Shown here in pieces: positions 1 to 8,403 of a DNA stretch of 64,000 bases. The number at the start of each line of letters is the position of its first letter. Within the stretch, counting starts at the first letter, position 1. The stretch spans positions 335,409 through 399,408 of the forward strand of contig NZ_JAGIAS010000006.1 of assembly GCF_017744695.1 (NCBI RefSeq), given 5' to 3'. The DNA comes from Dyadobacter sp. (lineage in GTDB: Bacteria > Bacteroidota > Bacteroidia > Cytophagales > Spirosomataceae). The translations under genes were made by a program, and so were the position numbers. The notes below the pieces were generated by a model, which was given only the letters and a program-made list of their open reading frames with translations, did not search any database and was not told the origin of the DNA.

Positions 1-1077
1 CTCGCGCGGCAGGCCTTTGAATCCTTCCTTCTGATAACGGAAAGGGAACAAATGAAAAGCGCCGCGGGTGACTTTGTCGTATAATTTATAAGGTACGATG
101 CCCGGAATGTCCTTGATCTGCGATTTGAGGTATTCGGCATTTTCATTGCGGGTGGTAGTCTGCGCGTCGAGGCGTTTCATTTGGGCGAGGCCAACAGCCG
201 CCTGATATTCGGAAAAGCGAAGTTTAGTGCCCTGCATGACGCTGCCGGTACTCACCGCGCCCACAGCGGTACCATACGGGTTGCCGAAATTGGTATAGGA
301 AAAGCAAAGATCGATGAAATGGTCGTTGTTGCTCACAATCGCGCCGCCTTCGCCAATGGGCAGGTTTTTGGAGTTCTGAAAACTGAAACAGCCAGCATCT
401 CCGATACTGCCGACTTTCTTTTTGTCATACTCGGCCAAATGCGCCTGGCAGGCATCTTCGATCACAAGCAGCTTGTGTTTTTTGGCGATGGCCATCACGC
501 GGTCCATATCCACGGGCAGTCCAAGAATGTGCACGGCCATGATCGCCTTCGTGCGCGGCGTGATTTTGGCTTCGATTTTCGCCGGATCGATCTGAAAAGT
601 TTCGGCGTCGATGTCCACGAAAACCGGCATGGCGCCATTGGAAAGGATCGAGGAAACCGATGCGATGAATGTATAAGGCGGCACCAGTACCTCGTCACCG
701 GCTCCTATGCCGAGTTGGTGGATGGCCGTCACGAGTGCATTTGTGCCATTCACTACGGCAAGACATCTTTTTACACCCAAAGCCGCCGCCCATTCTTTTT
801 CGAATTGCGTCACCACATTCGCCCGAGACCAGATGCCGCTCCGCACTACTTCCAGCAGCAGTTTTTCGTCCGTTTCGGGGTTCCATTGCGGCCAGATCGG
901 CCATTTAACCTCCGCCCAGGCCGACGGCCCGCCCAATATCGCCGGCATCTGCGCCGACTTCGAGCCAATTACCGGCAGGGCGGTCACGGAGGAAGAAGCG
1001 AGGGCCACACCCAGCCCCGCCAGTGAATTCTGTTTGAGAAACGTTCTTCGCGACAATCGGGAGCTGAATGCTTTCAT
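1..1077 (-). CDS. DegT/DnrJ/EryC1/StrS family PLP-dependent protein with Tat signal, 3' end outside window
   Basis: The reading frame runs from the ATG at 1075-1077 to base 1 with no stop, giving 359 residues of a protein whose C-terminus lies outside the window. It matches the sugar aminotransferase/dehydratase fold: IEDACQAH near residue 206 supplies the Asp (D208) that contacts the PLP ring nitrogen, and SFQNSKNLPIGEGG holds the Schiff-base lysine, K237. The N-terminus reads SRRTFLKQNSLAG followed by a hydrophobic stretch and Ala-rich end, a twin-arginine signal. Members of the family usually transaminate nucleotide-bound keto sugars in the cytoplasm, so an exported member is unusual. The gene lies 32 bases downstream of the Gfo/Idh/MocA oxidoreductase, which also has a Tat signal. 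The two may act together on a sugar outside the inner membrane, which is inference. Family assignment is strong; substrate is unknown. Confidence 0.88.
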   Translation of the reverse strand, partial: MKAFSSRLSRRTFLKQNSLAGLGVALASSSVTALPVIGSKSAQMPAILGGPSAWAEVKWPIWPQWNPETDEKLLLEVVRSGIWSRANVVTQFEKEWAAALGVKRCLAVVNGTNALVTAIHQLGIGAGDEVLVPPYTFIASVSSILSNGAMPVFVDIDAETFQIDPAKIEAKITPRTKAIMAVHILGLPVDMDRVMAIAKKHKLLVIEDACQAHLAEYDKKKVGSIGDAGCFSFQNSKNLPIGEGGAIVSNNDHFIDLCFSYTNFGNPYGTAVGAVSTGSVMQGTKLRFSEYQAAVGLAQMKRLDAQTTTRNENAEYLKSQIKDIPGIVPYKLYDKVTRGAFHLFPFRYQKEGFKGLPRE

Positions 1078-1109
1078 ATGACAATGGATTAAGGGTTGAT
1101 TTTGGGAGC

Positions 1110-2114
1110 TTATTTCTTAATGGCTTTGGTCAACACGCTTTCCAGCGTCACGCTCTTGCCGCCCTGGCGTTTGCTTTCGTCGGCCGCTTCCATGAAAGCG
1201 AAAATTTCAATGGTTTCCTCGGGCGTTACCGGTACTTCGCCGGTTTTGAAATATTTGATAATATCGACTAAAAGTGGTTCATAACCGCCATATGGGCCCA
1301 AAACTTTGTTGCCGTCCTCAGTGAAAACCGTGCCACCGTAGTCGTGCTTGCCCGTGCGTGTGCCGCGGAACGTACCCGTGCGGCCGTCGCCCCAAATACC
1401 CACCACGATGTCGGTATTGGGCGTGTTCACGCGCGTTACGCTTTTGCAGCCCGTACCCATAACGGTGTAAAGGGTTTCGACGCCGTGGATACCGTACCAG
1501 AAGAAATCAGGGTGTGTTTTTTCGAGAACGGCTGGACTATACGTATCTGCTCCCAGCACCTTTTTCTTGTCGATGCTCTCAATGCCTTTGATATACCGGA
1601 GTGAGGAAGCCGAGAAAACCGGGATTTTGTATTTTTTGGAAGCTTCGTAGATTTTCAGGGTATCCGAAAGTGAAGCGGCGACCGGCTTGTCGATAAACAT
1701 CCTTTTGCCGGCTTTGAAAACCTCCAGTGCCTGTTCCAAATGCAGGCGGCCGTCATTGGTTTCAAGCAGTATTACATCCGTTTTACCCAGTAACTCCTTG
1801 ATTGAACCGACGACCTCTACACCCATTTTCTTCACTTCATCAATATAACCGGGAATGCGTTTCACGCTCGATTCGATGTCTTTGCTGCCATAAGGATAGG
1901 CCGCTACTACCTTATATCCGTCGTAAACGGGGTTCGGTTGTTCGGCATTAAGCGCTTTGGCGAATGCGATGGCATGCGAAGTATCCAGTCCGATGATCCC
2001 CACTCTCTTGCCCTCTGCCGGCGTGGCCCATGCCGGTAAGTGATCGATCAAACCCAGGCCAACACCGGCTGTTGCCGATTGAAAAATAAACTTTCGTCTG
2101 CTAAGCGAGTGCAT
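1110..2114 (-). CDS. Gfo/Idh/MocA family oxidoreductase with Tat signal
   Basis: This is a 334-residue protein. Residues 1-30 (SRRKFIFQSATAGVGLG followed by an Ala-x-Ala-like end) form a twin-arginine signal. The mature protein begins with a Rossmann-like segment (VGIIGLDTSHAIAFAKAL) and contains the family signature around MFIDKPVAASLSD, with the conserved EKP-type lysine as DKP. Family members oxidise, reduce or epimerise sugars using tightly bound NAD(P), and Tat export of the folded holo-enzyme is known for the group. It is first in a leftward unit with the DegT-type protein 32 bases downstream. A perfect 14-base palindrome lies 49 bases upstream of the start, and a LacI-type regulator lies further upstream. 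The substrate cannot be deduced. Confidence 0.88.
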   Translation of the reverse strand: MHSLSRRKFIFQSATAGVGLGLIDHLPAWATPAEGKRVGIIGLDTSHAIAFAKALNAEQPNPVYDGYKVVAAYPYGSKDIESSVKRIPGYIDEVKKMGVEVVGSIKELLGKTDVILLETNDGRLHLEQALEVFKAGKRMFIDKPVAASLSDTLKIYEASKKYKIPVFSASSLRYIKGIESIDKKKVLGADTYSPAVLEKTHPDFFWYGIHGVETLYTVMGTGCKSVTRVNTPNTDIVVGIWGDGRTGTFRGTRTGKHDYGGTVFTEDGNKVLGPYGGYEPLLVDIIKYFKTGEVPVTPEETIEIFAFMEAADESKRQGGKSVTLESVLTKAIKK

Positions 2115-2162
2115 AAAAACAAATGGAAAAGAGTTCAGGAATAGTCAGCCCGATTTTGATTT

Positions 2163-2176
2163 CGGGTACGTACCCG
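2163..2176. promoter_or_regulatory. candidate LacI-family operator palindrome
   Basis: CGGGTACGTACCCG is a perfect 14-base palindrome with a central CpG, the usual architecture of LacI-family operators. It sits between the start of the oxidoreductase gene (2114) and the LacI-type gene (2451-3509), in the promoter region of the oxidoreductase. A degenerate copy is found in front of the regulator itself (3551-3562). That the neighbouring regulator binds here is inference. Confidence 0.45.
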
Positions 2177-2331
2177 TAAATATACGCACATATTTTAATT
2201 TACAAGTATACAGGGTTATTGTTTACAAGAAATTTTGTGCGGCTATGAATTTTGACGAATTCATGTTGTGGATTTGTGTCAATACAATATTTGATGTGCC
2301 GAGGTGGATGGTGCAAATCTCTTGATTTGAA

Positions 2332-2417
2332 CCCACTATTTGCAGGCCTCCGGCCGGTCGGTAATGCGGTAGCGTATTTATGCATTTCGGATCGGCCGGA
2401 GGCCTGCGAATAGTGGG
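2332..2417. repeat. dispersed palindromic repeat, copy 1
   Basis: Arms of 25 bases (2332-2356 and 2393-2417) match at 24 positions, and an A/T-richer loop separates them. The 3' arm and following bases (GGCCGGAGGCCTGC, AATAGT, GGCAC) match a second element at 10016-10124, so this is a repeat family and not a single terminator. It is followed by a small palindrome, CGAAGGTCACCTTCG, at 2421-2435. It resembles REP/BIME-type elements in form. It lies between the LacI-type gene and the oxidoreductase gene, and I see no coding in the 2115-2450 gap. Confidence 0.6.
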
Positions 2418-2450
2418 CACGAAGGTCACCTTCGCGCCATAGCGCCATTG

Positions 2451-3509
2451 CTAATTCTGGTAAAACGCCTGGTTCTCCTTCGTCACAATGTCGATCGGCA
2501 TGAAATGCGTTTTTTCGACGGGAGCACCCAGGACGAGCGTCTGGTAAAGCGCCATGAGGCCGCGGTACCCTTGCTCCTCCGGTTTATGGCAGATCAGGAA
2601 GTCGATGAACTCCTTGTTCAGATAGTCGATGTTTTCTTTTAAATAGTCGTAGCCAATCAGCGAAATATCCGGGCGCTTGTTCTTTTCGAGGAATGCGGCG
2701 ACGGAGAAAACCCGGGAATTGGTGACGAAAATAGCTTCAATGTCGTCGTGCTCGTGCAATGCACGCGTGAGGTCACGCGTCACGGAGAGACTATCCGTAT
2801 CCTTGATGTCGATCCGGACGATCTCGATCGGCAGGTTCCGGTCCTTGAAATACCTGCGGAAACCTTCCTCGATTTGCAGGTAATTATAGCTGTCGGTCTC
2901 TTTGGAAATGTTCACGACGGCCACTTTGTGCTTCTCTTTCAGCCGGTAAGTCGAAAGCTTGGCGCCTACATAACCGCTCTGAAACAAATGCGGACCAATG
3001 TAGCAAAGGTTATCCTCGTCAGGGACGTCGGAGTCGATGAATACAAACGGTACTTTTTTCTCCCGGCAGGCCCGGACAAACTTCCGGGACTCTTCAATGA
3101 ATGACGGGGCCAACAATACTCCTTTAAAATGACCGTCGAGGATCGCTGCGGCCTGCGCGTTGAACGACGCCGGGTCGTTGAGGTCGAAATAGAAGGTCGA
3201 TACCTGAACGCCGTACTTTTTGATCTCCGCGTCGGCGCGGGTAATGCCTTTCATGGGCGCCTCCCAGAAATCGGTTTCCTCCGAAACGCGCGGGATGAGT
3301 ACGGCCAGCGAAATGATTTTCTTCGAGGCGAGGCGACTGGCAAGGATATTCGGCTGGTAATCGAGCTCCTTGATGATGTCGTTGATCTTCTTCTTGGTCT
3401 TTTCCGAAACGCCCGATCGGTTATGCAATACGCGGTCGACCGTCGCGATGGAGACGTTGGCACGGCGGGCGATTTCTTTGACGCCGTAGTAGGTATTTTC
3501 TTTTTCCAT
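2451..3509 (-). CDS. LacI family transcriptional regulator
   Basis: This 352-residue protein has an N-terminal LacI helix-turn-helix (residues 6-60: GVKEIARRANVSIATVDRVL, then NRSGVSEKT and the hinge-helix LASRLASKK). A periplasmic-binding-protein-like effector domain follows from about residue 65 to 345. The domain suggests a sugar-type ligand, of the group that binds ribose or hexuronate-like molecules. It lies upstream of the leftward oxidoreductase/DegT pair, which it probably controls through the palindrome at 2163-2176, and it may autoregulate through the related site at 3551-3562. Both links are inference. Length and motif spacing are normal for the family. Confidence 0.93.
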   Translation of the reverse strand: MEKENTYYGVKEIARRANVSIATVDRVLHNRSGVSEKTKKKINDIIKELDYQPNILASRLASKKIISLAVLIPRVSEETDFWEAPMKGITRADAEIKKYGVQVSTFYFDLNDPASFNAQAAAILDGHFKGVLLAPSFIEESRKFVRACREKKVPFVFIDSDVPDEDNLCYIGPHLFQSGYVGAKLSTYRLKEKHKVAVVNISKETDSYNYLQIEEGFRRYFKDRNLPIEIVRIDIKDTDSLSVTRDLTRALHEHDDIEAIFVTNSRVFSVAAFLEKNKRPDISLIGYDYLKENIDYLNKEFIDFLICHKPEEQGYRGLMALYQTLVLGAPVEKTHFMPIDIVTKENQAFYQN

Positions 3510-3550
3510 CCGGAAAAGGGAGGTTTGGTATCAGTGGTTAGTCGCGCAAG

Positions 3551-3562
3551 CTCACGTACCTG
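3551..3562. promoter_or_regulatory. degenerate second operator-like site
   Basis: Read leftward, the site is CAGGTACGTGAG. Its left half, with the central ACGT, matches the perfect palindrome CGGGTACGTACCCG at 2163-2176 except at one base; the right half is decayed. It lies 42 bases upstream of the LacI-type start, which fits autoregulation. The match is short, so the call is tentative. Confidence 0.25.
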
Positions 3563-3693
3563 CGTTGTAAAACCACGAATAAAAGGGTTTTAGATTTTAT
3601 TTAATGGTTTTCCCTCAAATTTTTGGCAAATACAATCCCGTAGTCAATATTTGTATATATAATCTATTAATTAAATATAGTAAAAAATCGGTT

Positions 3694-4902
3694 ATGGCAC
3701 TGAACTACATGGCATTGGCCGTTCCATTGTTCCTCTTGCTGATCGGTATAGAATACTGGGTTTCAAAGCGCCTGGGGCGGCAATTGTTCAATTTTAACAG
3801 CTCCATTGCGAACATGAATGTGGGGGTGGCCGAGCGGCTCATCGACATGTTCACCGCCGGGTCGTTCTTCTTTTTTTACGATTACCTGCAAAAGCATTAC
3901 GGGCTGTTCGAGATCCGGCCGACGCTCCTGGTGTGGGTCGCATTGCTGCTCGCTACCGACTTCGTATGGTACTGGTATCACCGTGCGGGCCATAAAATCA
4001 ACCTGTTCTGGGGGTTCCATGTGGTGCACCATACCAGCGAAGAATTCAATTATACGGCGGGAACGCGCATTACCATTTTCCAGGCAGTCGTCAGGACGGC
4101 CTTCTGGTCGGTGCTGCCGCTGATCGGCTTTCCTGCGCCCATGATCACGACCATGCTCATCGTGCACGGCCTTTACCCGTTCTTCACGCACACGCAGGTG
4201 ATCGGCAAACTCGGTATTCTCGAATATATATTGGTTACGCCTTCGCACCACCGCGTACATCACGCGAGCAACGATGCCTATCTCGACAAGAATTTCGGGG
4301 ATATGTTCATCATCTGGGACAAGCTTTTCGGCACATTCGCCGAGGAGAAGGAGCAACCGGTTTTCGGGCTTACCAAGCAGCTCGACAGTTACAGTTTCCT
4401 CTGGCAGCATTTCCATTTCCTGGTCGAGATCTGGTACTCGGCTCAGCAGCAAAAAGGGGTTATCGCCAAGCTGAAAGTCATTTTCGGCCGTCCCGAGGAT
4501 TTTGATCCGAACGTCCGCCGAATCGTGGAAAAGCGGTTCTTATCCAAAAACAAAGTGCGCGTGCGCTCGCAGAAGTTCAGGCGCTATGTGCTGGTTCAGT
4601 TCACGGTGACGGTCATCACACTATTTTTCCTGCTCCTTTTCGAACACCAGGAAGAAACATTCCTGCAAATAATGGTCGCGCTGGTGATATTTGTCACGCT
4701 TATCAACTGCGGCGCCATCCTCGAACAGCGTCGTTGGGTATTTTACCTCGAATTTGCGCGGGGCGCATTGATTTTTATCACAGCTTACCATTACTTCCCA
4801 CATCCGACACTGCTATTCCTGATCTGGGCCGTGCTCATCGGTGGGGTACTCTACTTTTCGACCCTGCAAAAGCAATATTTGCAAACGATCTACGGTCGAT
4901 GA
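3694..4902 (+). CDS. sterol desaturase / fatty acid hydroxylase superfamily membrane protein
   Basis: I place the start at 3694 (402 residues) because the in-frame upstream stretch from 3604 is A/T-rich, lacks family character and would precede a clean hydrophobic N-terminus (MALNYMALAVPLFLLL). The di-iron histidine motifs are present: HRAGH near residue 95, HVVHH about 15 residues later, and HHRVHH near residue 190. Several transmembrane segments flank them, and an extra C-terminal block of three or four hydrophobic segments (from about residue 300) makes it longer than minimal family members. Such enzymes hydroxylate or desaturate lipids at the membrane; the lipid is unknown. It is monocistronic, with a promoter-like A/T-rich region at about 3590-3690. 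Confidence 0.88.
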   Translation: MALNYMALAVPLFLLLIGIEYWVSKRLGRQLFNFNSSIANMNVGVAERLIDMFTAGSFFFFYDYLQKHYGLFEIRPTLLVWVALLLATDFVWYWYHRAGHKINLFWGFHVVHHTSEEFNYTAGTRITIFQAVVRTAFWSVLPLIGFPAPMITTMLIVHGLYPFFTHTQVIGKLGILEYILVTPSHHRVHHASNDAYLDKNFGDMFIIWDKLFGTFAEEKEQPVFGLTKQLDSYSFLWQHFHFLVEIWYSAQQQKGVIAKLKVIFGRPEDFDPNVRRIVEKRFLSKNKVRVRSQKFRRYVLVQFTVTVITLFFLLLFEHQEETFLQIMVALVIFVTLINCGAILEQRRWVFYLEFARGALIFITAYHYFPHPTLLFLIWAVLIGGVLYFSTLQKQYLQTIYGR

Positions 4903-4990
4903 GTATACCGGGTAGTTTTGTATTTTTTACATGAATAATTGTAGTTAATCTTAAAATTGGTCCTGTTTGTAAAGAATAAGTTAACACAGG

Positions 4991-5021
4991 TTGCTTGTTG
5001 AAGATTCTCTATTTTACTTTG
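4991..5021 (+). promoter_or_regulatory. promoter for the first susC/susD operon, with a 270-base leader
   Basis: TTG at 4991-4993, 20 intervening bases and TTACTTTG at 5014-5021 form a near-consensus Bacteroidota promoter. The bases just downstream (CCTAT, spacer, ATAGG at 5022-5038) can pair. The same promoter layout followed by CTAT occurs at 12286 and 18449. The transcript would carry a leader of about 260 bases (5030-5291) with no gene. That leader holds small hairpins, such as AGAAG-tgct-CTTCT near 5155 and GGCC-gtcaat-GGCC near 5200. Confidence 0.5.
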
Positions 5022-5291
5022 CCTATATATTTAATAGGATTTGTCGCTTATTAATTGACCCATTAACAACCACCAACCCGAACAGCCGCATGAACCTTTT
5101 CAACGCATCTCCATTCCCTTGTTGTAGCCGCTAGCCGGCTTTCAATTTTCTCAGAAGTGCTCTTCTTTAACGATTCCATCGTCCGGCATTCAAGTAATCG
5201 GCCGTCAATGGCCGGCTGTCTGCGGTCACGAATCGCCACGTAGCTGAATATCCTGATTACCAGAACCCAGCCCCATTTTTTATTTATTACT

Positions 5292-8200
5292 ATGTTCCAA
5301 AGTCTATCCAGAAGCTCAATTCTGAGCGGAAATCGCCTGCTTATCACGGTATTTCTGCTCTTCGGCCTTAACGCCTTCGCCCAGAACATCTCCGTGAAGG
5401 GCACCGTCACGTCCGCCACCGACAACGGTTCGCTGCCGGGCGTCAATATTGTGGTAAAAAACACGCTGACCGGCACCTCGACCGATGCCGACGGGAAGTT
5501 CGAGATCAATGCACCGTCGAATGGCACCCTTGTTTTCTCCGGCATCGGGTACGTTACCCAGGAGGTGGCGGTGAATGGCCGTGCCACGATCGATATCAAA
5601 CTGGCGGCGGATACGAAGCAGCTGGAAGAGGTCGTGGTCGTCGGTTATGGCACGCAGAAACGCAACAGCATGACCAACTCCGTGTCCCAAATCAGCGGGG
5701 AAGCCATTACCAAACGGCCGGTATCGAATATCCAGCAGTCGCTGCAAGGCCTTATGCCGGGTGTGACCGTGCTCGACCAGGGCGGCTCGCCGGGTAAGTC
5801 GAATACCAACATCCGCGTGCGGGGTATTACCACATTCAATATCAACGGCAGCAGCACCAGCGGCTACGATTTGGGCAAAAACGACGCGCTGGTGATCGTG
5901 GATGGTATCGAGCAGCGCCTGAGCGACATTAACCCGGACGATATCGAGTCGGTTTCGGTACTGAAAGATGCTTCGTCGACGGCCATTTATGGTTCACGCG
6001 CGACGAACGGGGTGGTTCTCGTCACCACGAAGCGTGCCAAAGGCGGCAAGGTGCAGGTTGACTACCACGGCTATTATGCCATTCAGAAGTCGAACAACGT
6101 GCCCAAAATGATGGGCATTGAAGCCTACATGCGCGAGCAGGTGGCTGCCTATACGAACGCAGGCCTGGCGGTGCCGGCGCGTTTCACAGAGGAATCCATT
6201 CAGGCATATGTGCATGCAACCGACCGCGAGAAGTACCCGATGCCCAACACCTGGTTTGAAACGATGCTTCGTTCGGCTCCCCAGCAGAATCATACCATTT
6301 CGGTTGCCGGAGGAACGGATGTTATCCGCACGCGTTTGAGCGCCCGTTTCCAGGATCAGCAGGGTGTTATTGCAGGTTATTCCAATAAAATCGGCGAATT
6401 CCGGCTCAATACTGACTACACGGTTTCGAAACGTTTACGCGTGAGCGGTGACATCAACTACCGCTACGCCCGCGCATTGAACCCGACGGTGAACAACACG
6501 GGCGCAAATCCTCAGCCGCTGAACAATTTCTTTCACGGAACATTGTGGGCAGTTCCCAAATATGCCGATGGTACCTATGGATTGAGCACGCAGGGTAACA
6601 ACCCGTTGATGTTCAATGAAATAGGCGGTCAGTCGCGGCAGGTGACGGATTATCTGGCCGGTTACCTGAAAGCGGAATTCGATATTGCCGAAGGTCTTAC
6701 CTTCTCGACCCAGATCGCCGGACGTGGTACATTCACCAATCAGAAGAACTATACCAATGCCTATACCAACACCGACAAGAATACCAACATTACCAAAACG
6801 GTGGCTATCAACTCGCTCACGGAGGTGCGTAACACGCTGCGCGAGTACACGATTAACAACTTGCTGACTTATGAAAAGAGCTTTGGGGATCACGGTTTGA
6901 AGGCATTGGTGGGTTATTCGCAGATCGGGAACACGCAGACCTTCCTTTCGGCTTACCGCGAACGGTTTTATAACAACGACATCGGGTCAATCGGTCAGGG
7001 AGCGAACGACGGGACGAAAAGCAACAACGGAAACGATGCGCAGTACGGTTTGCGGTCTTATTTCGGTCGGGTAAATTATGATTACAAAGAGAAATACCTG
7101 TTCGAAGCGAATGGCCGCTATGACGGTTCTTCCAAATTCACGGGTAACAAACAATACAGTTTCTTCCCGTCATTCTCGGCGGGATGGCGTATTTCGAAGG
7201 AAAGTTTCTGGCAGGGCCTCGAAAAAGCTGTGAATGACCTGAAACTCCGCGGATCGTGGGGGATTACCGGAAACCAGTCGGTGGATTTGTATAGCTACTA
7301 TTCCGCATTGACATCCCTGGGTTACAGCTTCGGGGGCACGCCGGTGCAGGGTTACCGCCCTACGACATTGGCCAATACCAAGCTTGGCTGGGAGTCGACC
7401 ACCCAACTTGACCTGGGTTTGGACGCGACATTCCTGAACAAACGGTTGACATTCACGGCCGATTACTACCGCAAGCTCACCGACGACATTCTCCTGAACC
7501 TCGACATTCCGGCCACGATCGGTTTGAAAGCGCCGCCTCAGAATGCGGGATCGGTTGAGAACAAAGGCTGGGAGTTCAGCCTCAATTATCGTGGTGCCGC
7601 GAGTACTTCCGGCTTCCGCTATACACTTGGGGCGAATTTGAGTATCAATGAAAACAAAGTCGTGGACCTGAAAGGCACCGGCCCGTACATTACCGGCTCG
7701 GATATCGATCCGCGTTACATCATCGCGAAAGGCCTGCCCATTAACACGCTATGGGGTTATCAGACTGATGGATTGTTCCAGACACAGCAGGAAATCACCG
7801 ACTATAAGGCTACTTACGCAGCCAATACCAAGCCGGGCGACGTAAAATATGTGGACCGCAACGGCGATAAGAAGATCAATGCCGATGATATGACGGCGAT
7901 CGGTAACTCGTTCCCGAAATACACATTTGGGGTGAACGGTGACTTTTCTTACAAGGGATTCGACCTGAGCATTCTGTTCCAGGGAACGGCGAAAGTGGAT
8001 GCGCGCCTGGCGGGCGCATTGGCGGAAATGGGTAATCAGGAAGGTTTCACCCATGAGATTTATACCAATAATTACTGGACGCCCGAGAACACCGGCGCCC
8101 GCTTCCCGCGTCCGACGAAATTCGACCTGCGCAATGTGGCGACCTCCGACCGCCTGGTGATCGACGGTTCGTACCTACGCCTGAAAAACGTGCAGCTGGC

Positions 8201-8390
8201 CTACAACATTCCGGTTGAAATCGCGAACAAGCTCCGCGTGAGCCGTATTCGTGTTTATACGTCCGCTACCAATCTGCTGACATTCTCGAAACTGAATGAA
8301 TGGAACCTCGACCCGGAAGTTCCCTCGGGCCGTGCCGTGTATTTCCCGCAGACAGCCTTGTACACATTTGGGTTGAACCTCTCATTCTGA
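5292..8390 (+). CDS. SusC/RagA family TonB-linked outer membrane protein
   Basis: This 1032-residue protein is an outer-membrane importer for glycan oligosaccharides, powered by TonB. It has a signal peptide (residues 1-31, ending NAFAQ). A carboxypeptidase-regulatory-like domain follows (about 33-105, VKGTVTSATDNGSLPGVNIVVK), then the TonB-box region EEVVVVGYGTQ, the plug domain (about 120-240, with NIRVRGI and DALVIVDG) and a beta-barrel ending in the typical aromatic C-terminus FGLNLSF. It lacks an STN domain, so it is not expected to signal to an anti-sigma factor. Thirteen bases separate it from the SusD partner, and sulfatases follow. Confidence 0.95.
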   Translation: MFQSLSRSSILSGNRLLITVFLLFGLNAFAQNISVKGTVTSATDNGSLPGVNIVVKNTLTGTSTDADGKFEINAPSNGTLVFSGIGYVTQEVAVNGRATIDIKLAADTKQLEEVVVVGYGTQKRNSMTNSVSQISGEAITKRPVSNIQQSLQGLMPGVTVLDQGGSPGKSNTNIRVRGITTFNINGSSTSGYDLGKNDALVIVDGIEQRLSDINPDDIESVSVLKDASSTAIYGSRATNGVVLVTTKRAKGGKVQVDYHGYYAIQKSNNVPKMMGIEAYMREQVAAYTNAGLAVPARFTEESIQAYVHATDREKYPMPNTWFETMLRSAPQQNHTISVAGGTDVIRTRLSARFQDQQGVIAGYSNKIGEFRLNTDYTVSKRLRVSGDINYRYARALNPTVNNTGANPQPLNNFFHGTLWAVPKYADGTYGLSTQGNNPLMFNEIGGQSRQVTDYLAGYLKAEFDIAEGLTFSTQIAGRGTFTNQKNYTNAYTNTDKNTNITKTVAINSLTEVRNTLREYTINNLLTYEKSFGDHGLKALVGYSQIGNTQTFLSAYRERFYNNDIGSIGQGANDGTKSNNGNDAQYGLRSYFGRVNYDYKEKYLFEANGRYDGSSKFTGNKQYSFFPSFSAGWRISKESFWQGLEKAVNDLKLRGSWGITGNQSVDLYSYYSALTSLGYSFGGTPVQGYRPTTLANTKLGWESTTQLDLGLDATFLNKRLTFTADYYRKLTDDILLNLDIPATIGLKAPPQNAGSVENKGWEFSLNYRGAASTSGFRYTLGANLSINENKVVDLKGTGPYITGSDIDPRYIIAKGLPINTLWGYQTDGLFQTQQEITDYKATYAANTKPGDVKYVDRNGDKKINADDMTAIGNSFPKYTFGVNGDFSYKGFDLSILFQGTAKVDARLAGALAEMGNQEGFTHEIYTNNYWTPENTGARFPRPTKFDLRNVATSDRLVIDGSYLRLKNVQLAYNIPVEIANKLRVSRIRVYTSATNLLTFSKLNEWNLDPEVPSGRAVYFPQTALYTFGLNLSF

Positions 8391-8403
8391 CCGCATTGAT
8401 TTT

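Noticed and set aside
181..1026. Plus-strand frame of 281 codons
   Set aside because: It is the antisense of the DegT-type gene, whose minus-strand frame carries conserved PLP motifs and a Tat signal.
5030..5291. Third copy of the structured leader element in the susC leader
   Set aside because: It has the same promoter and some short hairpins, but the TTCGGTGGTTG loop and GACAG/CTGTC helix are absent.
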